A DNA stretch of 43,031 nt from contig NZ_JHWV01000018.1 of the NCBI RefSeq assembly GCF_000622005.1, positions 1 to 43,031 of the forward strand, read 5' to 3'. A model generated the notes under the pieces. The model was not told the origin of the DNA. It did no database searches and saw only the letters and a list, made by a program, of their open reading frames with translations. Every line of letters begins with the position of its first letter. Within the stretch, counting starts at the first letter, position 1. The stretch is from Anaerovibrio sp. RM50. Lineage in GTDB: Bacteria; Bacillota; Negativicutes; Selenomonadales; Selenomonadaceae. This document shows, piece after piece, positions 16,587-25,144 of the stretch. Position numbers and translations under genes: made by a program.

Positions 16587-17873
16587 ATGCCAAATACAAA
16601 AACAGTAAGCTTTCTCTACGATGACGGGGCCATCGATTTGGAAGTACCGGCAGAAAGCACCGTGCTGACCTCCCGTGTGGATGAGCTGAAAAGCACCCGC
16701 TCCGGCAGGGAAATAGTCCACGAAGCCATGATGAACCCTATTGACAGCCCGCTTCTCTCTGAGCTTGCAAAGGGTAAGCCTGACTGCTGCATCATCATTT
16801 CCGACCACACCCGCCCTGTTCCAAGCCAGGATATTCTGCCGGAAATGATCGCGGAGCTCCGCAAGGGCAACCCGGATATCAAGATTAATTTTTTGGTGGC
16901 CACCGGCTTCCACAGACCTACAAGTGTGGAGGAATTGCAAAACAAATTAGGCAAGGACTTGTATGATGAATTTAAAAATGATATCATTGTACATGATGCA
17001 CATAATCCTGAGTGCAACACCAAGGTTGGTGTTCTTCCATCAGGTCCTGACTGCATTATTGACAAGGTTGCTGCAGAGTCCTCACTGCTTGTGGCAGAGG
17101 GCTTTATTGAGGCCCACTTCTTCGCCGGCTTCTCCGGGGGCCGTAAGAGTGTGCTGCCTGGTATCTGCGATGCAGTTACTGTTATGGGCAATCACTGCGG
17201 CGAATTTATTGCCTCTCCTTATGCCCGCACCGGTATTCTTGAAGGCAACCCTCTCCATATAGATATGGTGGCCGCTGCCCGCATGGCAAAGCTGGCCTTT
17301 ATCTGCAACGTAATTATTGATGAGGACAAGAAAACCGTTGCCGCTTACGCCGGCAACTTTGAAACAGCACATCTGGAGGGTACGGAATTCCTTGCGAAGT
17401 ACTGTGCCGTTAAGCCAGTTCCTGCTGATATTGTTATTACAACCAACGGCGGTTATCCTCTGGACCAGAACGCATACCAGTGTCCAAAGGGGATGTCTGC
17501 CGCTGAAGCCTCCATTAATGAAGGCGGTGTCATAATAATGCTGGCCACCTGTAAAGACGGTCACGGCGGTCAGTCTTATTATGACTCTATACACGATGCT
17601 GCCACTGCTGACGAGTTCTTCCAGAAGTGCGTAAACACTCCTCAGAAGGAGACCCTGCCAGATCAGTGGTGTGCCCAGGTATGGTGCCGTATTTTAAGAA
17701 AGCACACTGTACTCTTTGTGGCAGATCCGGCCCAGAAGCAGCTTATTGAGGACCTGAAGGCCCACTACTTCCCTACTTTGGAAGAGGCTTATGCTGAGGC
17801 CCGCCGCATAAAGGGCGATAACGCTACTGTAACCTGTATTCCAAACGGAATATCCGTTATAGTACGCGACTAA
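16587..17873 (+). CDS. LarA-family nickel-dependent racemase
   Basis: 428 residues, a normal length. The residues needed in lactate racemase LarA appear in place: SDHTRPVP with Asp73 and Arg76, His109 in ATGFHRPTS, His177 in EAHFFAGFSGG, Lys187 in GGRKSVLPGI (the lysine that tethers the nickel-pincer nucleotide) and His203 in MGNHCGEF (nickel ligand). It should racemise or epimerise a 2-hydroxy acid, lactate being the classic substrate, but LarA homologues cover several 2-hydroxyacids, so no gene symbol is given. The cofactor-synthesis genes larB, larC and larE are not in the window and must be elsewhere if the enzyme is active. Confidence 0.85.
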   Translation: MPNTKTVSFLYDDGAIDLEVPAESTVLTSRVDELKSTRSGREIVHEAMMNPIDSPLLSELAKGKPDCCIIISDHTRPVPSQDILPEMIAELRKGNPDIKINFLVATGFHRPTSVEELQNKLGKDLYDEFKNDIIVHDAHNPECNTKVGVLPSGPDCIIDKVAAESSLLVAEGFIEAHFFAGFSGGRKSVLPGICDAVTVMGNHCGEFIASPYARTGILEGNPLHIDMVAAARMAKLAFICNVIIDEDKKTVAAYAGNFETAHLEGTEFLAKYCAVKPVPADIVITTNGGYPLDQNAYQCPKGMSAAEASINEGGVIIMLATCKDGHGGQSYYDSIHDAATADEFFQKCVNTPQKETLPDQWCAQVWCRILRKHTVLFVADPAQKQLIEDLKAHYFPTLEEAYAEARRIKGDNATVTCIPNGISVIVRD

Positions 17874-17933
17874 ATTTGCGTTTCCCTATCATTACATACA
17901 CATTTATCCAAACAGGTTATCCAAACGATAATC

Positions 17934-17979
17934 CAATCAAAAACAGCTGCCAGATACCCCCGGCAGCTGTTTTTGATTG
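17934..17979. terminator. Bidirectional terminator between larA-like and abi genes
   Basis: A perfect 18-bp inverted repeat (CAATCAAAAACAGCTGCC and its complement) with a 10-base loop. Its A/T-rich outer arms act as T-tracts in both directions, fitting its place between convergent genes. Confidence 0.85.
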
Positions 17980-17982
17980 CTT

Positions 17983-18912
17983 TTATTCTTTTTCCTCACG
18001 GGTTTTGTCGAAATAATATTTTACGAGCTTCTGGGCGTATTTCAGAACCGGCAGAACCACCTTATTATTATCAAAATAATAAATGTGACGGTTAAACCGC
18101 TTATTTACCAGATCATGCAAAAGCTCCAGCTGGAAATCCCTTTCCTCCTCACTGGTAACGATGTTCCAGAAAACATATAAGGTAATATTAAGCTCTTTTA
18201 TAAATGTAACGTGATTCATTGCCCTGGATTCCTGCTCATCCAGCCCCATGTCCACCGCTATCCTTATGGCATCCTCAGTATCAATGGCAGTGGCTGACTG
18301 GTGAAGGTTGAACATAAGGCAGTTGTTGTGGGCGATGCAGTTTCTAAGGCTCTTTACCACATTAAGATATTTTGTATCAACGTGCTTTTGCTGATACTTC
18401 TCAAAATACATATCATAAAGATCAATAAACTGGGAAAAGGTCTGGACCTCTATAATATTCCACACCGCAAAATTGCCCTTATATTTTTCAATAAGTCCCT
18501 TGGCGTATTTTGTCTGATGGCGGGAAAGCTCCCTGTCCAGGTACTTGCGCTTGTCCATGTATTCATTGACAATATTGTAGCCGTTTTCCTTTTTGTTTCT
18601 GGAAAGGGCATTGAGAAGCTGAATCTTGGCGTAATGCTCCACGTCCTGCACAATATTAAACATGACCCGGCGGTAATACAGGTCCAGCAGGGACAGCTCC
18701 TTCAGATGGGCAAACTCCAAATCTATATATCTGGTTCCCACCCCGGGCTTTTTTATTTTTTCAAAATTCTCCGCATAGTGCTTAAGGCGGAAATAATAAG
18801 TATGTTTGGCCAGATATTCCAGTGCCTCTGGCTCCTTGACAATGTTAAAGCCGATATTTTTCGACTTCATCTGCTGTATCTGACCTTCAAGGTTAAGCTT
18901 GTTGTTGCCCAA
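17983..18912 (-). CDS. Abi-family (Abi_2, HEPN) abortive-infection-type protein
   Basis: 309 residues from a TTG start at 18912 with AGAAGGAG eight bases upstream. The N-terminus (LAKHTYYFRLKHYAENF) and ELSLLDLYYRRVMFNIVQDV are typical of AbiD/AbiF-like proteins. RNCIAHN at 190-196 supplies the R-x4-H motif (Arg190, His195) of HEPN ribonucleases. Members can abort phage infection by cleaving RNA; whether this one defends is inferred. It follows the lytic transglycosylase by five bases and so is the last cistron of the polA-mutM-coaE cluster. No antitoxin is adjacent. Some Abi_2 proteins are domesticated and constitutively expressed. Confidence 0.85.
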   Translation of the reverse strand: MGNNKLNLEGQIQQMKSKNIGFNIVKEPEALEYLAKHTYYFRLKHYAENFEKIKKPGVGTRYIDLEFAHLKELSLLDLYYRRVMFNIVQDVEHYAKIQLLNALSRNKKENGYNIVNEYMDKRKYLDRELSRHQTKYAKGLIEKYKGNFAVWNIIEVQTFSQFIDLYDMYFEKYQQKHVDTKYLNVVKSLRNCIAHNNCLMFNLHQSATAIDTEDAIRIAVDMGLDEQESRAMNHVTFIKELNITLYVFWNIVTSEEERDFQLELLHDLVNKRFNRHIYYFDNNKVVLPVLKYAQKLVKYYFDKTREEKE

Positions 18913-18917
18913 AAGGT

Positions 18918-19553
18918 TTACTCCTTCTCTCCGTATAATTCTATGTACTTCTGTTCATTCCTTAAAACGCCCTTGACGTACAATTCTGTTTCCCTGAAAG
19001 GAATGGCTGAAATATCCTTAAAATCATAGTCCCAGCCGTATTGCTCCATCCATGACTCCACATTGCCATGGCCTGCATTATATGCCGCCAATGCCAATAT
19101 TTTATTGCCATGAAAATCCCTTAAGAGCCGTGCAAGATACCACGAGCCATAATATATGTTAATTTCCGGAGATTCCAGCCGCTCCGGAGAATAGGATTTA
19201 TCTTGCATTTCATAGGCTATCCACGCGGCTGTATCAGGCATAAGCTGCATCAGCCCTATGGCCCCCGGAGTGGAAACAGCATTATTTTTAAAGTTGCTTT
19301 CTGACTTTATTACAGCAGCAACCAAAAATTCATCAACATGGTTTTCTTCACTGCAAACCTGGACAATCTGCTGATATTCATACGGAAACATAAAGGTCCG
19401 CTGGACACTTTTCTGCTGCATTACAAAAAATGCCACAAAGGCCATGAGAAGAATAATAATACCTACTGCACAGCTCCAGGTTCTCCTCTGAAATTCTTTT
19501 TTCTGGCGAAGATATTCACGGCGACGTTTTAAGCGTTCGTCTTCCCTGTCCAT
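18918..19553 (-). CDS. Membrane-anchored lytic transglycosylase (SLT domain)
   Basis: 211 residues. A highly charged N-terminus (DREDERLKRRREYLRQKKEF) precedes one membrane segment (~27-46), placing the SLT domain outside. Catalytic Glu85 lies in VIKSESNFKNNAVSTPGAIG, followed by LMQLMPDTA and ALAAYNAGHG, all hallmarks of family 1 lytic transglycosylases, which cleave the MurNAc-GlcNAc bond to give 1,6-anhydroMurNAc. Its ATG overlaps the coaE stop (TAATG), indicating translational coupling. Confidence 0.92.
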   Translation of the reverse strand: MDREDERLKRRREYLRQKKEFQRRTWSCAVGIIILLMAFVAFFVMQQKSVQRTFMFPYEYQQIVQVCSEENHVDEFLVAAVIKSESNFKNNAVSTPGAIGLMQLMPDTAAWIAYEMQDKSYSPERLESPEINIYYGSWYLARLLRDFHGNKILALAAYNAGHGNVESWMEQYGWDYDFKDISAIPFRETELYVKGVLRNEQKYIELYGEKE

Positions 19554-20155
19554 TACTCACCTTCTAATCTAAGCTTCTCAAGTTGTTCATCCAGCTGACG
19601 GCGAAGCCTTTTCCTGTCAGCATTGTTATTTATAATAACATCACTTAATTTTTTCTTTTCCTCAAGGCTCATCTGGGAATCTATGCGCCTGATGGCCTCT
19701 TCACGGCTGTAGCTGTTACGGGCCACAAGCCGTCTCAGCTGTGTATCACGGGTAACGTATACCAGCCATTTTTCATCTGTTAATTTATCGTAGTTTGCCT
19801 CAAATAATAAAGGCACATCAAGAAAAATCTGTTTTTCTCCCCTGGCCCTGGCTTCCTCCACCTGGGCCATCATCTCCTCCTTGATAAGGGGATGAACCAG
19901 ACTGTTAATAACAGACAGCTCATTTTTTTCCTTAAAAACAATGTCTGCCACAGCCTGACGGTTCAAGGACCTATCTGAATTTATTACCCTGCTGCCATAA
20001 CGGGCGAAATACACCTGCCATATTGAATGGTCCGGCTCCGCCAGCTCCCAGGCAATTTTATCACAATCCACCACCGTATAGCCCTGCTGACGCAGATACT
20101 TGGTAACAGTGCTCTTGCCGCTGGCTATTCCGCCGGTCAAACCGATAATCTTCAT
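19553..20155 (-). CDS. coaE: Dephospho-CoA kinase
   Basis: 200 residues, the usual size. P-loop GGIASGKST at 8-16, with downstream KIAWELAEP, VFLDVPLLFE-like (IFLDVPLLFEAN) and RRIDSQMSLEEKKKLSDVII segments typical of CoaE. It phosphorylates the 3'-hydroxyl of dephospho-CoA in the last step of coenzyme A synthesis, in the cytoplasm. Position between mutM and the transglycosylase gene matches the common Bacillota polA-mutM-coaE order. The start follows AAGGGAAG. The 65-base gap from mutM shows no clear terminator, so read-through is likely. Confidence 0.95.
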   Translation of the reverse strand: MKIIGLTGGIASGKSTVTKYLRQQGYTVVDCDKIAWELAEPDHSIWQVYFARYGSRVINSDRSLNRQAVADIVFKEKNELSVINSLVHPLIKEEMMAQVEEARARGEKQIFLDVPLLFEANYDKLTDEKWLVYVTRDTQLRRLVARNSYSREEAIRRIDSQMSLEEKKKLSDVIINNNADRKRLRRQLDEQLEKLRLEGE

Positions 20156-20220
20156 ATTTTAAGCTTCCCTTACAAATTGAAGTATTGCTTACATATTTAA
20201 GTGTTACACATACTAAAATA

Positions 20221-21051
20221 TTATTTCAGTTTTTGGCACTTTGGGCAATATACAGTGCCACGGCCTCCAACCTTTATTTTCTCCATTATAGTACCACATT
20301 TTCGGCATGGCTGACCACCTCGGCCATAGGCATACAGATTATTCTGATGGCTGCCCTTGCCCCCCACACCGTCACGATAGTCACGGAAGGTGGTGCCACC
20401 ATCATTTATTCCGTCCTCTATAACCTTATTAATACAGGCGTGAAGCTTTTTTGCCTCAGCAGATGTTACGGAATCCGGGGTTCTCAGTGGATTAATACCC
20501 GCCAAAAACAGGCACTCGTCCACGTATATATTCCCAAGGCCGGCAATATAATTCTGCATTAAAAGAAAGCTCTTTATTTTCCCTTTTTTCCCGGAAAGAA
20601 CACTTTTAAGGTAATCAAGGGTAAAGTCTTCGCTAAGGGGTTCAGGCCCCAGCTCAGCCAGCCCCCTGATAAGGGATATTTCATCATCCCTCATGGCATA
20701 TATGGTGCCAAGGGTGCGTGTATCGGCAAATATAAAGCGGGCTCCGTCATCTAAATGAAAAATAATGCGGGAATGCTTTCTGTCTGGCTCATTTGGCCCA
20801 CAATAGCAGGCCTGTCCGCTCATTCTAAGGTGAATGACAAGGGAAATCCCATTTTCCAGTCTTAAGATAAGGTATTTGCCCCTGCGCTGAAGCTCACTGA
20901 TTGTATGTCCCTTAATGCGGGAAACAAATTCCTCAGGAGAGGGGTGCTTAATCTGACGGGAAAGCAGCAGCTCCACATCAGTAATTTTTCTGCCCTTAAT
21001 ATGGGGTTCAAGGGAACGCCTTATGGTTTCAAGCTCCGGCATTTCCGGCAT
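20221..21051 (-). CDS. mutM: Formamidopyrimidine-DNA glycosylase
   Basis: 276 residues. The mature N-terminus is PEMPELETIRRSL, giving the catalytic Pro2 and Glu3; Lys59 (RRGKYLILRL) contacts the lesion strand. The C-terminal zinc finger uses Cys249, Cys252, Cys269 and Cys272. MutM removes 8-oxoguanine and formamidopyrimidines and nicks the abasic site. GGAGGAG lies directly upstream of the ATG, and only 13 bases separate it from polA, so the two repair genes are co-transcribed. Confidence 0.97.
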   Translation of the reverse strand: MPEMPELETIRRSLEPHIKGRKITDVELLLSRQIKHPSPEEFVSRIKGHTISELQRRGKYLILRLENGISLVIHLRMSGQACYCGPNEPDRKHSRIIFHLDDGARFIFADTRTLGTIYAMRDDEISLIRGLAELGPEPLSEDFTLDYLKSVLSGKKGKIKSFLLMQNYIAGLGNIYVDECLFLAGINPLRTPDSVTSAEAKKLHACINKVIEDGINDGGTTFRDYRDGVGGKGSHQNNLYAYGRGGQPCRKCGTIMEKIKVGGRGTVYCPKCQKLK

Positions 21052-21064
21052 GGAAACTCCTCCT

Positions 21065-23734
21065 TTATTTCGCCTCAGCCCAGTTTTTGCCCATGTTTAT
21101 ATCAATAGAAAGAGGAACACTTAGGGATGCAATATTTTCCATGGCATCCTTCAAAATGCCCTTAACGGTATCAACCTCAGACTCCACTACTTCCAGCACA
21201 AGCTCATCGTGAACCTGCAGGAGAATGCGGCTCTTAAGCTTTGCTTCCTTTATCATTTTATGGGCCTTTATCATGGCCAGCTTGATGATATCAGCAGCGG
21301 TGCCCTGAATCGGGGTATTCATGGCCATTCTTTCTGCCAGCATACGCTGCATGTAATTGGAGCTGTTAATGGAGGTTAGCTCTCGGCGGCGGCCGTAGGC
21401 TGTCTGCACATAGCCCTTGCTGTGGGCATCCTCCACGACTTTATCTATAAAGCTCTTAACACCCTTACATTTTTCAAAATAACTTTCTATATAGCCCGCC
21501 GCCTCTTTGCGGGTAATACCCAGATCCTGGGACAGGCCATAATCGCTGATGCCATAAACAATGCCAAAGTTTACGGCCTTGGCACTGCGACGATGCTTTG
21601 GTGTAACCTCTTCCATAGGAATGCCGAAAACCTCTGCAGCAGTACGGGCATGGATATCCTCGTTATTATTAAATGCCTTGATAAAGCTTTCATCCTGGGA
21701 CATGTGGGCCAGCACCCGAAGCTCAATCTGGGAATAATCAGCACTAAGAAGGTAATCATAGCCCTCCCCAGGCTCGAAAAGCTGGCGGATTTTCTTGCCC
21801 TCTTCAGTACGGACAGGAATATTCTGCAAATTAGGATCGGAGCTGCTGAGTCTCCCAGTAGCAGTAACGGTCTGATTAAAGGAGGTATGAACCCTATTTG
21901 TTTTACCGTCTATCAGCTGGCTGATGCCGTCAAGATAAGTGGATTTCAGCTTGGTCCACAGACGGTAGCTCAATATCTTTTCAATAACAGGATGCTCCCC
22001 CTTAAGCTGGTTCAGCGCCTCTGCATTAGTGGAATATCCGGTCTTTGTTTTTTTAATCACTGGAAGGCCTAATTTTTCAAAGAGAACCTCACCCAGCTGT
22101 TTTGGGGAGTTCACATTAAAATCAGTCCCGGCCAGTTCATGGATTTCCTTTTCCAGCTCAGCTATGGTTTTCCCCACAGCAATAGACTGTTCGTGGATAT
22201 TTTTACGGTTTACGTGTATACCACATTTTTCCATATCAGCCAGAACCTCCACCAATGGAAGCTCCATATCCCAGTACAGCTTGTCAAGCTCCTTGTCCTG
22301 CAGGGTCTGAAGCATATCCTCCCCCAAAAGTGCCAGGGCATAGGCCTGCCAGACCATGATATTGCCCGGATCAGCCCCCTTTTCCGGAATACCAAGGGTT
22401 GGGAGATATGCAGAAACCAGCTCTGCCACATCGTATTTGGAGCTTACAGGGTTCAAAAGATAGCCCATCAGCTCCATATCGTATATTTTGCCCTTTATCT
22501 CCAATCCAGAGTGGTAATATTTTTTTAACCCATGAATATATTTTTCAACTGAATCATCCGCCAAAAGCTCCCTAAATACACTCAAAAGCTGATTTTCAGA
22601 GGCATTTTCATCAAAAAACAGGGAATCCTGTGCAAATTCATCCTTGGATTCGGAGTATACATCTGCATAATAGCCCTTGCCATTTACGGAAATCCCAAGG
22701 CCCCTTACGGACACAGAGGGAACCTTGCCATCAAAGGATGCTGAAATATACACCTTTCCCGCCTGACGGCATTCCTCAATAAGTGCCTCCATTTCAGCAC
22801 AGTCTTTTATTGTCACCCAATCCGGCAGCTCCGGCCCCGAAACAGTTTCAGTGGTTTCGGCCTCCCCTATAAATGGCTGAATGGCCTTCAGCATTGACTT
22901 AATATTATAACGTGTATAGAAACGGGTCAACTCATTGCCGTCAGTGGTGATTCTAAAGGCATCCCCGTCAAATTCCACAGGAACCTCAAGGCAGATCGTA
23001 GCCAGCTTCTTGGACAAAATGGCCATCTGCTGATTTTCACGGATATTTTCCTGAAGCTTTTTCCCAGCAATTTCCTCAATGTGAAGGAGAACCTCCTCCA
23101 CACTGCCATAGGCAGCCAACAGCTTTGAGGCAGTTTTTGGACCAACTCCCGGAACCCCAGGAATATTATCGGAGGTATCCCCCATAAGGCCCTTCATATC
23201 AATAAGCTGAATAGGATCAAGACCGTCGTATTCCTCGTGGAAGGCCTCCACATCATATTTTTTAAGCTCTGAAATTCCTTTTTTTGTAAACAGCACGCTT
23301 AAGTCAGCCTTCACAAGCTGCAGAGCATCCTTATCCCCAGTAACCACATAGGCCTCGCAGCCATTGTCCACAGCCTTATTGGCCAGAGTGCCAATAATAT
23401 CGTCAGCCTCATAGCCAGGCAGCTCCACCAAGGAAATGCCCCAGGCCTTGGCCATTTCATGAAGCAACGGAATCTGGCTCAGCAGCTCGGGAGGGGTAGG
23501 CTTTCTGGTACCCTTATATTCAGAGAACATCTCATTGCGGAAGGTCTTTTTCCCCGCATCAAAGGCAATAACCAAATAATCCGGCTTCCACTCTGTCATA
23601 AGCTTTACCAGCATATTGGAAAAGCCGTAGATAGCGTTGGTGAACTCCCCGGACTTGGATTCCAGAAGCGGCAGGGCGTAAAATGCCCTGTACAAAAGAG
23701 AGCTTCCATCCAAAATAAAAAATTTCTTCTTCAA
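21065..23734 (-). CDS. polA: DNA polymerase I
   Basis: 889 residues from a TTG at 23734, chosen for GGGGG seven bases upstream; the frame stays open to 23827 but those codons translate an intergenic hairpin region. Order: 5'-3' flap exonuclease (1-~290; FFILDGSSLLYRAFYAL, ELPGYEADDIIGT, MGDTSDNIPGVPGVGPKTA), a degenerate 3'-5' exonuclease-like domain (~310-500, where the metal-binding DxE is replaced by ISASFDG), and the polymerase domain with catalytic Asp666 in LSADYSQIELR, the O-helix RRSAKAVNFGIVYG, and Asp843 in QVHDELVLEV. It fills gaps and removes RNA primers in repair and replication. Loss of proofreading residues is usual in Bacillota PolA. Confidence 0.97.
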   Translation of the reverse strand: MKKKFFILDGSSLLYRAFYALPLLESKSGEFTNAIYGFSNMLVKLMTEWKPDYLVIAFDAGKKTFRNEMFSEYKGTRKPTPPELLSQIPLLHEMAKAWGISLVELPGYEADDIIGTLANKAVDNGCEAYVVTGDKDALQLVKADLSVLFTKKGISELKKYDVEAFHEEYDGLDPIQLIDMKGLMGDTSDNIPGVPGVGPKTASKLLAAYGSVEEVLLHIEEIAGKKLQENIRENQQMAILSKKLATICLEVPVEFDGDAFRITTDGNELTRFYTRYNIKSMLKAIQPFIGEAETTETVSGPELPDWVTIKDCAEMEALIEECRQAGKVYISASFDGKVPSVSVRGLGISVNGKGYYADVYSESKDEFAQDSLFFDENASENQLLSVFRELLADDSVEKYIHGLKKYYHSGLEIKGKIYDMELMGYLLNPVSSKYDVAELVSAYLPTLGIPEKGADPGNIMVWQAYALALLGEDMLQTLQDKELDKLYWDMELPLVEVLADMEKCGIHVNRKNIHEQSIAVGKTIAELEKEIHELAGTDFNVNSPKQLGEVLFEKLGLPVIKKTKTGYSTNAEALNQLKGEHPVIEKILSYRLWTKLKSTYLDGISQLIDGKTNRVHTSFNQTVTATGRLSSSDPNLQNIPVRTEEGKKIRQLFEPGEGYDYLLSADYSQIELRVLAHMSQDESFIKAFNNNEDIHARTAAEVFGIPMEEVTPKHRRSAKAVNFGIVYGISDYGLSQDLGITRKEAAGYIESYFEKCKGVKSFIDKVVEDAHSKGYVQTAYGRRRELTSINSSNYMQRMLAERMAMNTPIQGTAADIIKLAMIKAHKMIKEAKLKSRILLQVHDELVLEVVESEVDTVKGILKDAMENIASLSVPLSIDINMGKNWAEAK

Positions 23735-23748
23735 AGCAATACCCCCAT

Positions 23749-23803
23749 CTATAGGCCAAAGCCTATAGGCACAAGAAAGCAGAGATATAATATACCTCTG
23801 CTT
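23749..23803 (-). promoter_or_regulatory. Two hairpins between ldt and polA
   Basis: The first hairpin to be transcribed (23777-23803, AAGCAGAG/CTCTGCTT) is probably the ldt terminator or attenuator. The second (23749-23768, CTATAGGC/GCCTATAG with a four-base loop) ends two or three bases before the polA ribosome site and could modulate its access. Confidence 0.45.
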
Positions 23804-23833
23804 AAAAAACAAACTTATACTTGCCACATCCCA

Positions 23834-25018
23834 TTACTGGTTATACTTGGCAGTTTCATTAACCTTGGTTACAGAACCGGAGTTATTAAAAGCCCCAGGC
23901 TGAGTTTTATTCCCACTCTTATCAGAGCTGTCCACCCGATTAATATTTTCCGGCTGTCTCGACATTTCCAGCTTTCTGGAAGGGTTCAATTTATAAACCA
24001 TGGAATTGTTGGAGAACTTGCCACCACTGATATTAAACAGTCCCTCAGCATCATCGGCATTTATATAGGAAACATTTTTAAATACAGTTACTGCAGCAAC
24101 ACCATAGGCAGTTTTCACCATGCCCGCTTCCTTATCGGTGTAAACAGGCATCTTCATTGCATCGGCCATTGGATATACAGGCAAATAATAAATACCATCC
24201 TTAAGGATAGCCTTCCATTCCAGTGTCTTTCCGTCCACAGTCAAATTGAAAGGCTTGGCAACGAAGGTTGGCTGGCCGTCCTCGGCATCAATCTTGGCCT
24301 GTATAGCCTCGTCACTTTCAAAACACTCCACGCCGTAGCCGTGAAGCCACTCATTAATCTGTCTAACAGTAAGGGGCTGGCATTCGTAGGCATCAGGATA
24401 AATGTAATATACCACAGTGCCGTCAGGAGCCTTCTCCATTACACAGCGGTTGTAGTAAACCTCCACAGGAGTGCCCACGTCAACCCGCTCATAGAGATCC
24501 TCCACATCAGCCTCATTCATGCGGATGCAGCCCTTGGAGGCGTAAGTGCCAATGCTGGCGGGATTGTTGGTACCATGAATACCATAGTAGCCGTTAAATC
24601 CTATCCAGCGATAGCCTAATGGATTGGAAGGACCGGAGGTAACCACATTGGTGCGATCAGCCGGATCAACCCACGTAGGATTAACTTCCTTTTCGATTAC
24701 CTTATAATATCCCACCGGGGAACGGTTGGAGTATCTGCCGCAGGCTATAGGATAAAGCTTGGTCTTTTCCCCCCGCTCATAAAGATACAATCCACGGGAA
24801 GCCAGATTTATCAAGATTTTGGTACCATCATCTGCCTCAGCAACCAGCTCATCTGCATGAATGTCCTGCTCAGCACTTGCCACGGCTGCAGCCTGTTCCC
24901 TGGCCACATCTGTCTCTTTTATTGAAGTCATTTCCGGGTCAGCTGCCCAAACTGTCCCGCTTACTAATAATGTAGCTGCACATAAAATTCCAGCTACCTT
25001 TCTTGCCCTAAACCCCAT
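23834..25018 (-). CDS. Secreted L,D-transpeptidase (YkuD)
   Basis: 394 residues from the ATG at 25018, with GGGAG about nine bases upstream. Residues 1-26 are a signal peptide ending VWA-A. The YkuD domain (~67-185) has the catalytic His148 (HGTNNPASIG) and Cys164 in SKGCIRM. A C-terminal segment (~265-345; PFNLTVDGKTLEWKAILKDG, then IYYLPVYPMADAM) resembles the copper-amine-oxidase N-terminal-like domain often appended to secreted Bacillota enzymes. It should form 3-3 peptidoglycan cross-links or anchor proteins in the envelope. It is the first gene of the leftward run into polA, with a possible attenuator between. Confidence 0.92.
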   Translation of the reverse strand: MGFRARKVAGILCAATLLVSGTVWAADPEMTSIKETDVAREQAAAVASAEQDIHADELVAEADDGTKILINLASRGLYLYERGEKTKLYPIACGRYSNRSPVGYYKVIEKEVNPTWVDPADRTNVVTSGPSNPLGYRWIGFNGYYGIHGTNNPASIGTYASKGCIRMNEADVEDLYERVDVGTPVEVYYNRCVMEKAPDGTVVYYIYPDAYECQPLTVRQINEWLHGYGVECFESDEAIQAKIDAEDGQPTFVAKPFNLTVDGKTLEWKAILKDGIYYLPVYPMADAMKMPVYTDKEAGMVKTAYGVAAVTVFKNVSYINADDAEGLFNISGGKFSNNSMVYKLNPSRKLEMSRQPENINRVDSSDKSGNKTQPGAFNNSGSVTKVNETAKYNQ

Positions 25019-25104
25019 TATTTTCAACTCCCGGATAAAAATAAATTCCAACTATAAGTTTAACATGGCAACTTATTTTTTTCAATGCAGAAAACATAAG
25101 AAAA

Positions 25105-25135
25105 AGCCCTCCTCAGGTTAATTCTGAAAAGGGCT
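25105..25135 (-). terminator. Terminator of the amino-acid permease gene
   Basis: On the minus strand AGCCCT pairs with AGGGCT and the stem is extended by TTTCAG/CTGAGG, followed by a T-run (25101-25105). Confidence 0.8.
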
Positions 25136-25144
25136 CAGACATAA

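Noticed and set aside
23459-24619. A 386-codon plus-strand frame across polA and the L,D-transpeptidase gene
   Set aside because: It spans two well-supported genes and the hairpin region between them in the opposite direction.
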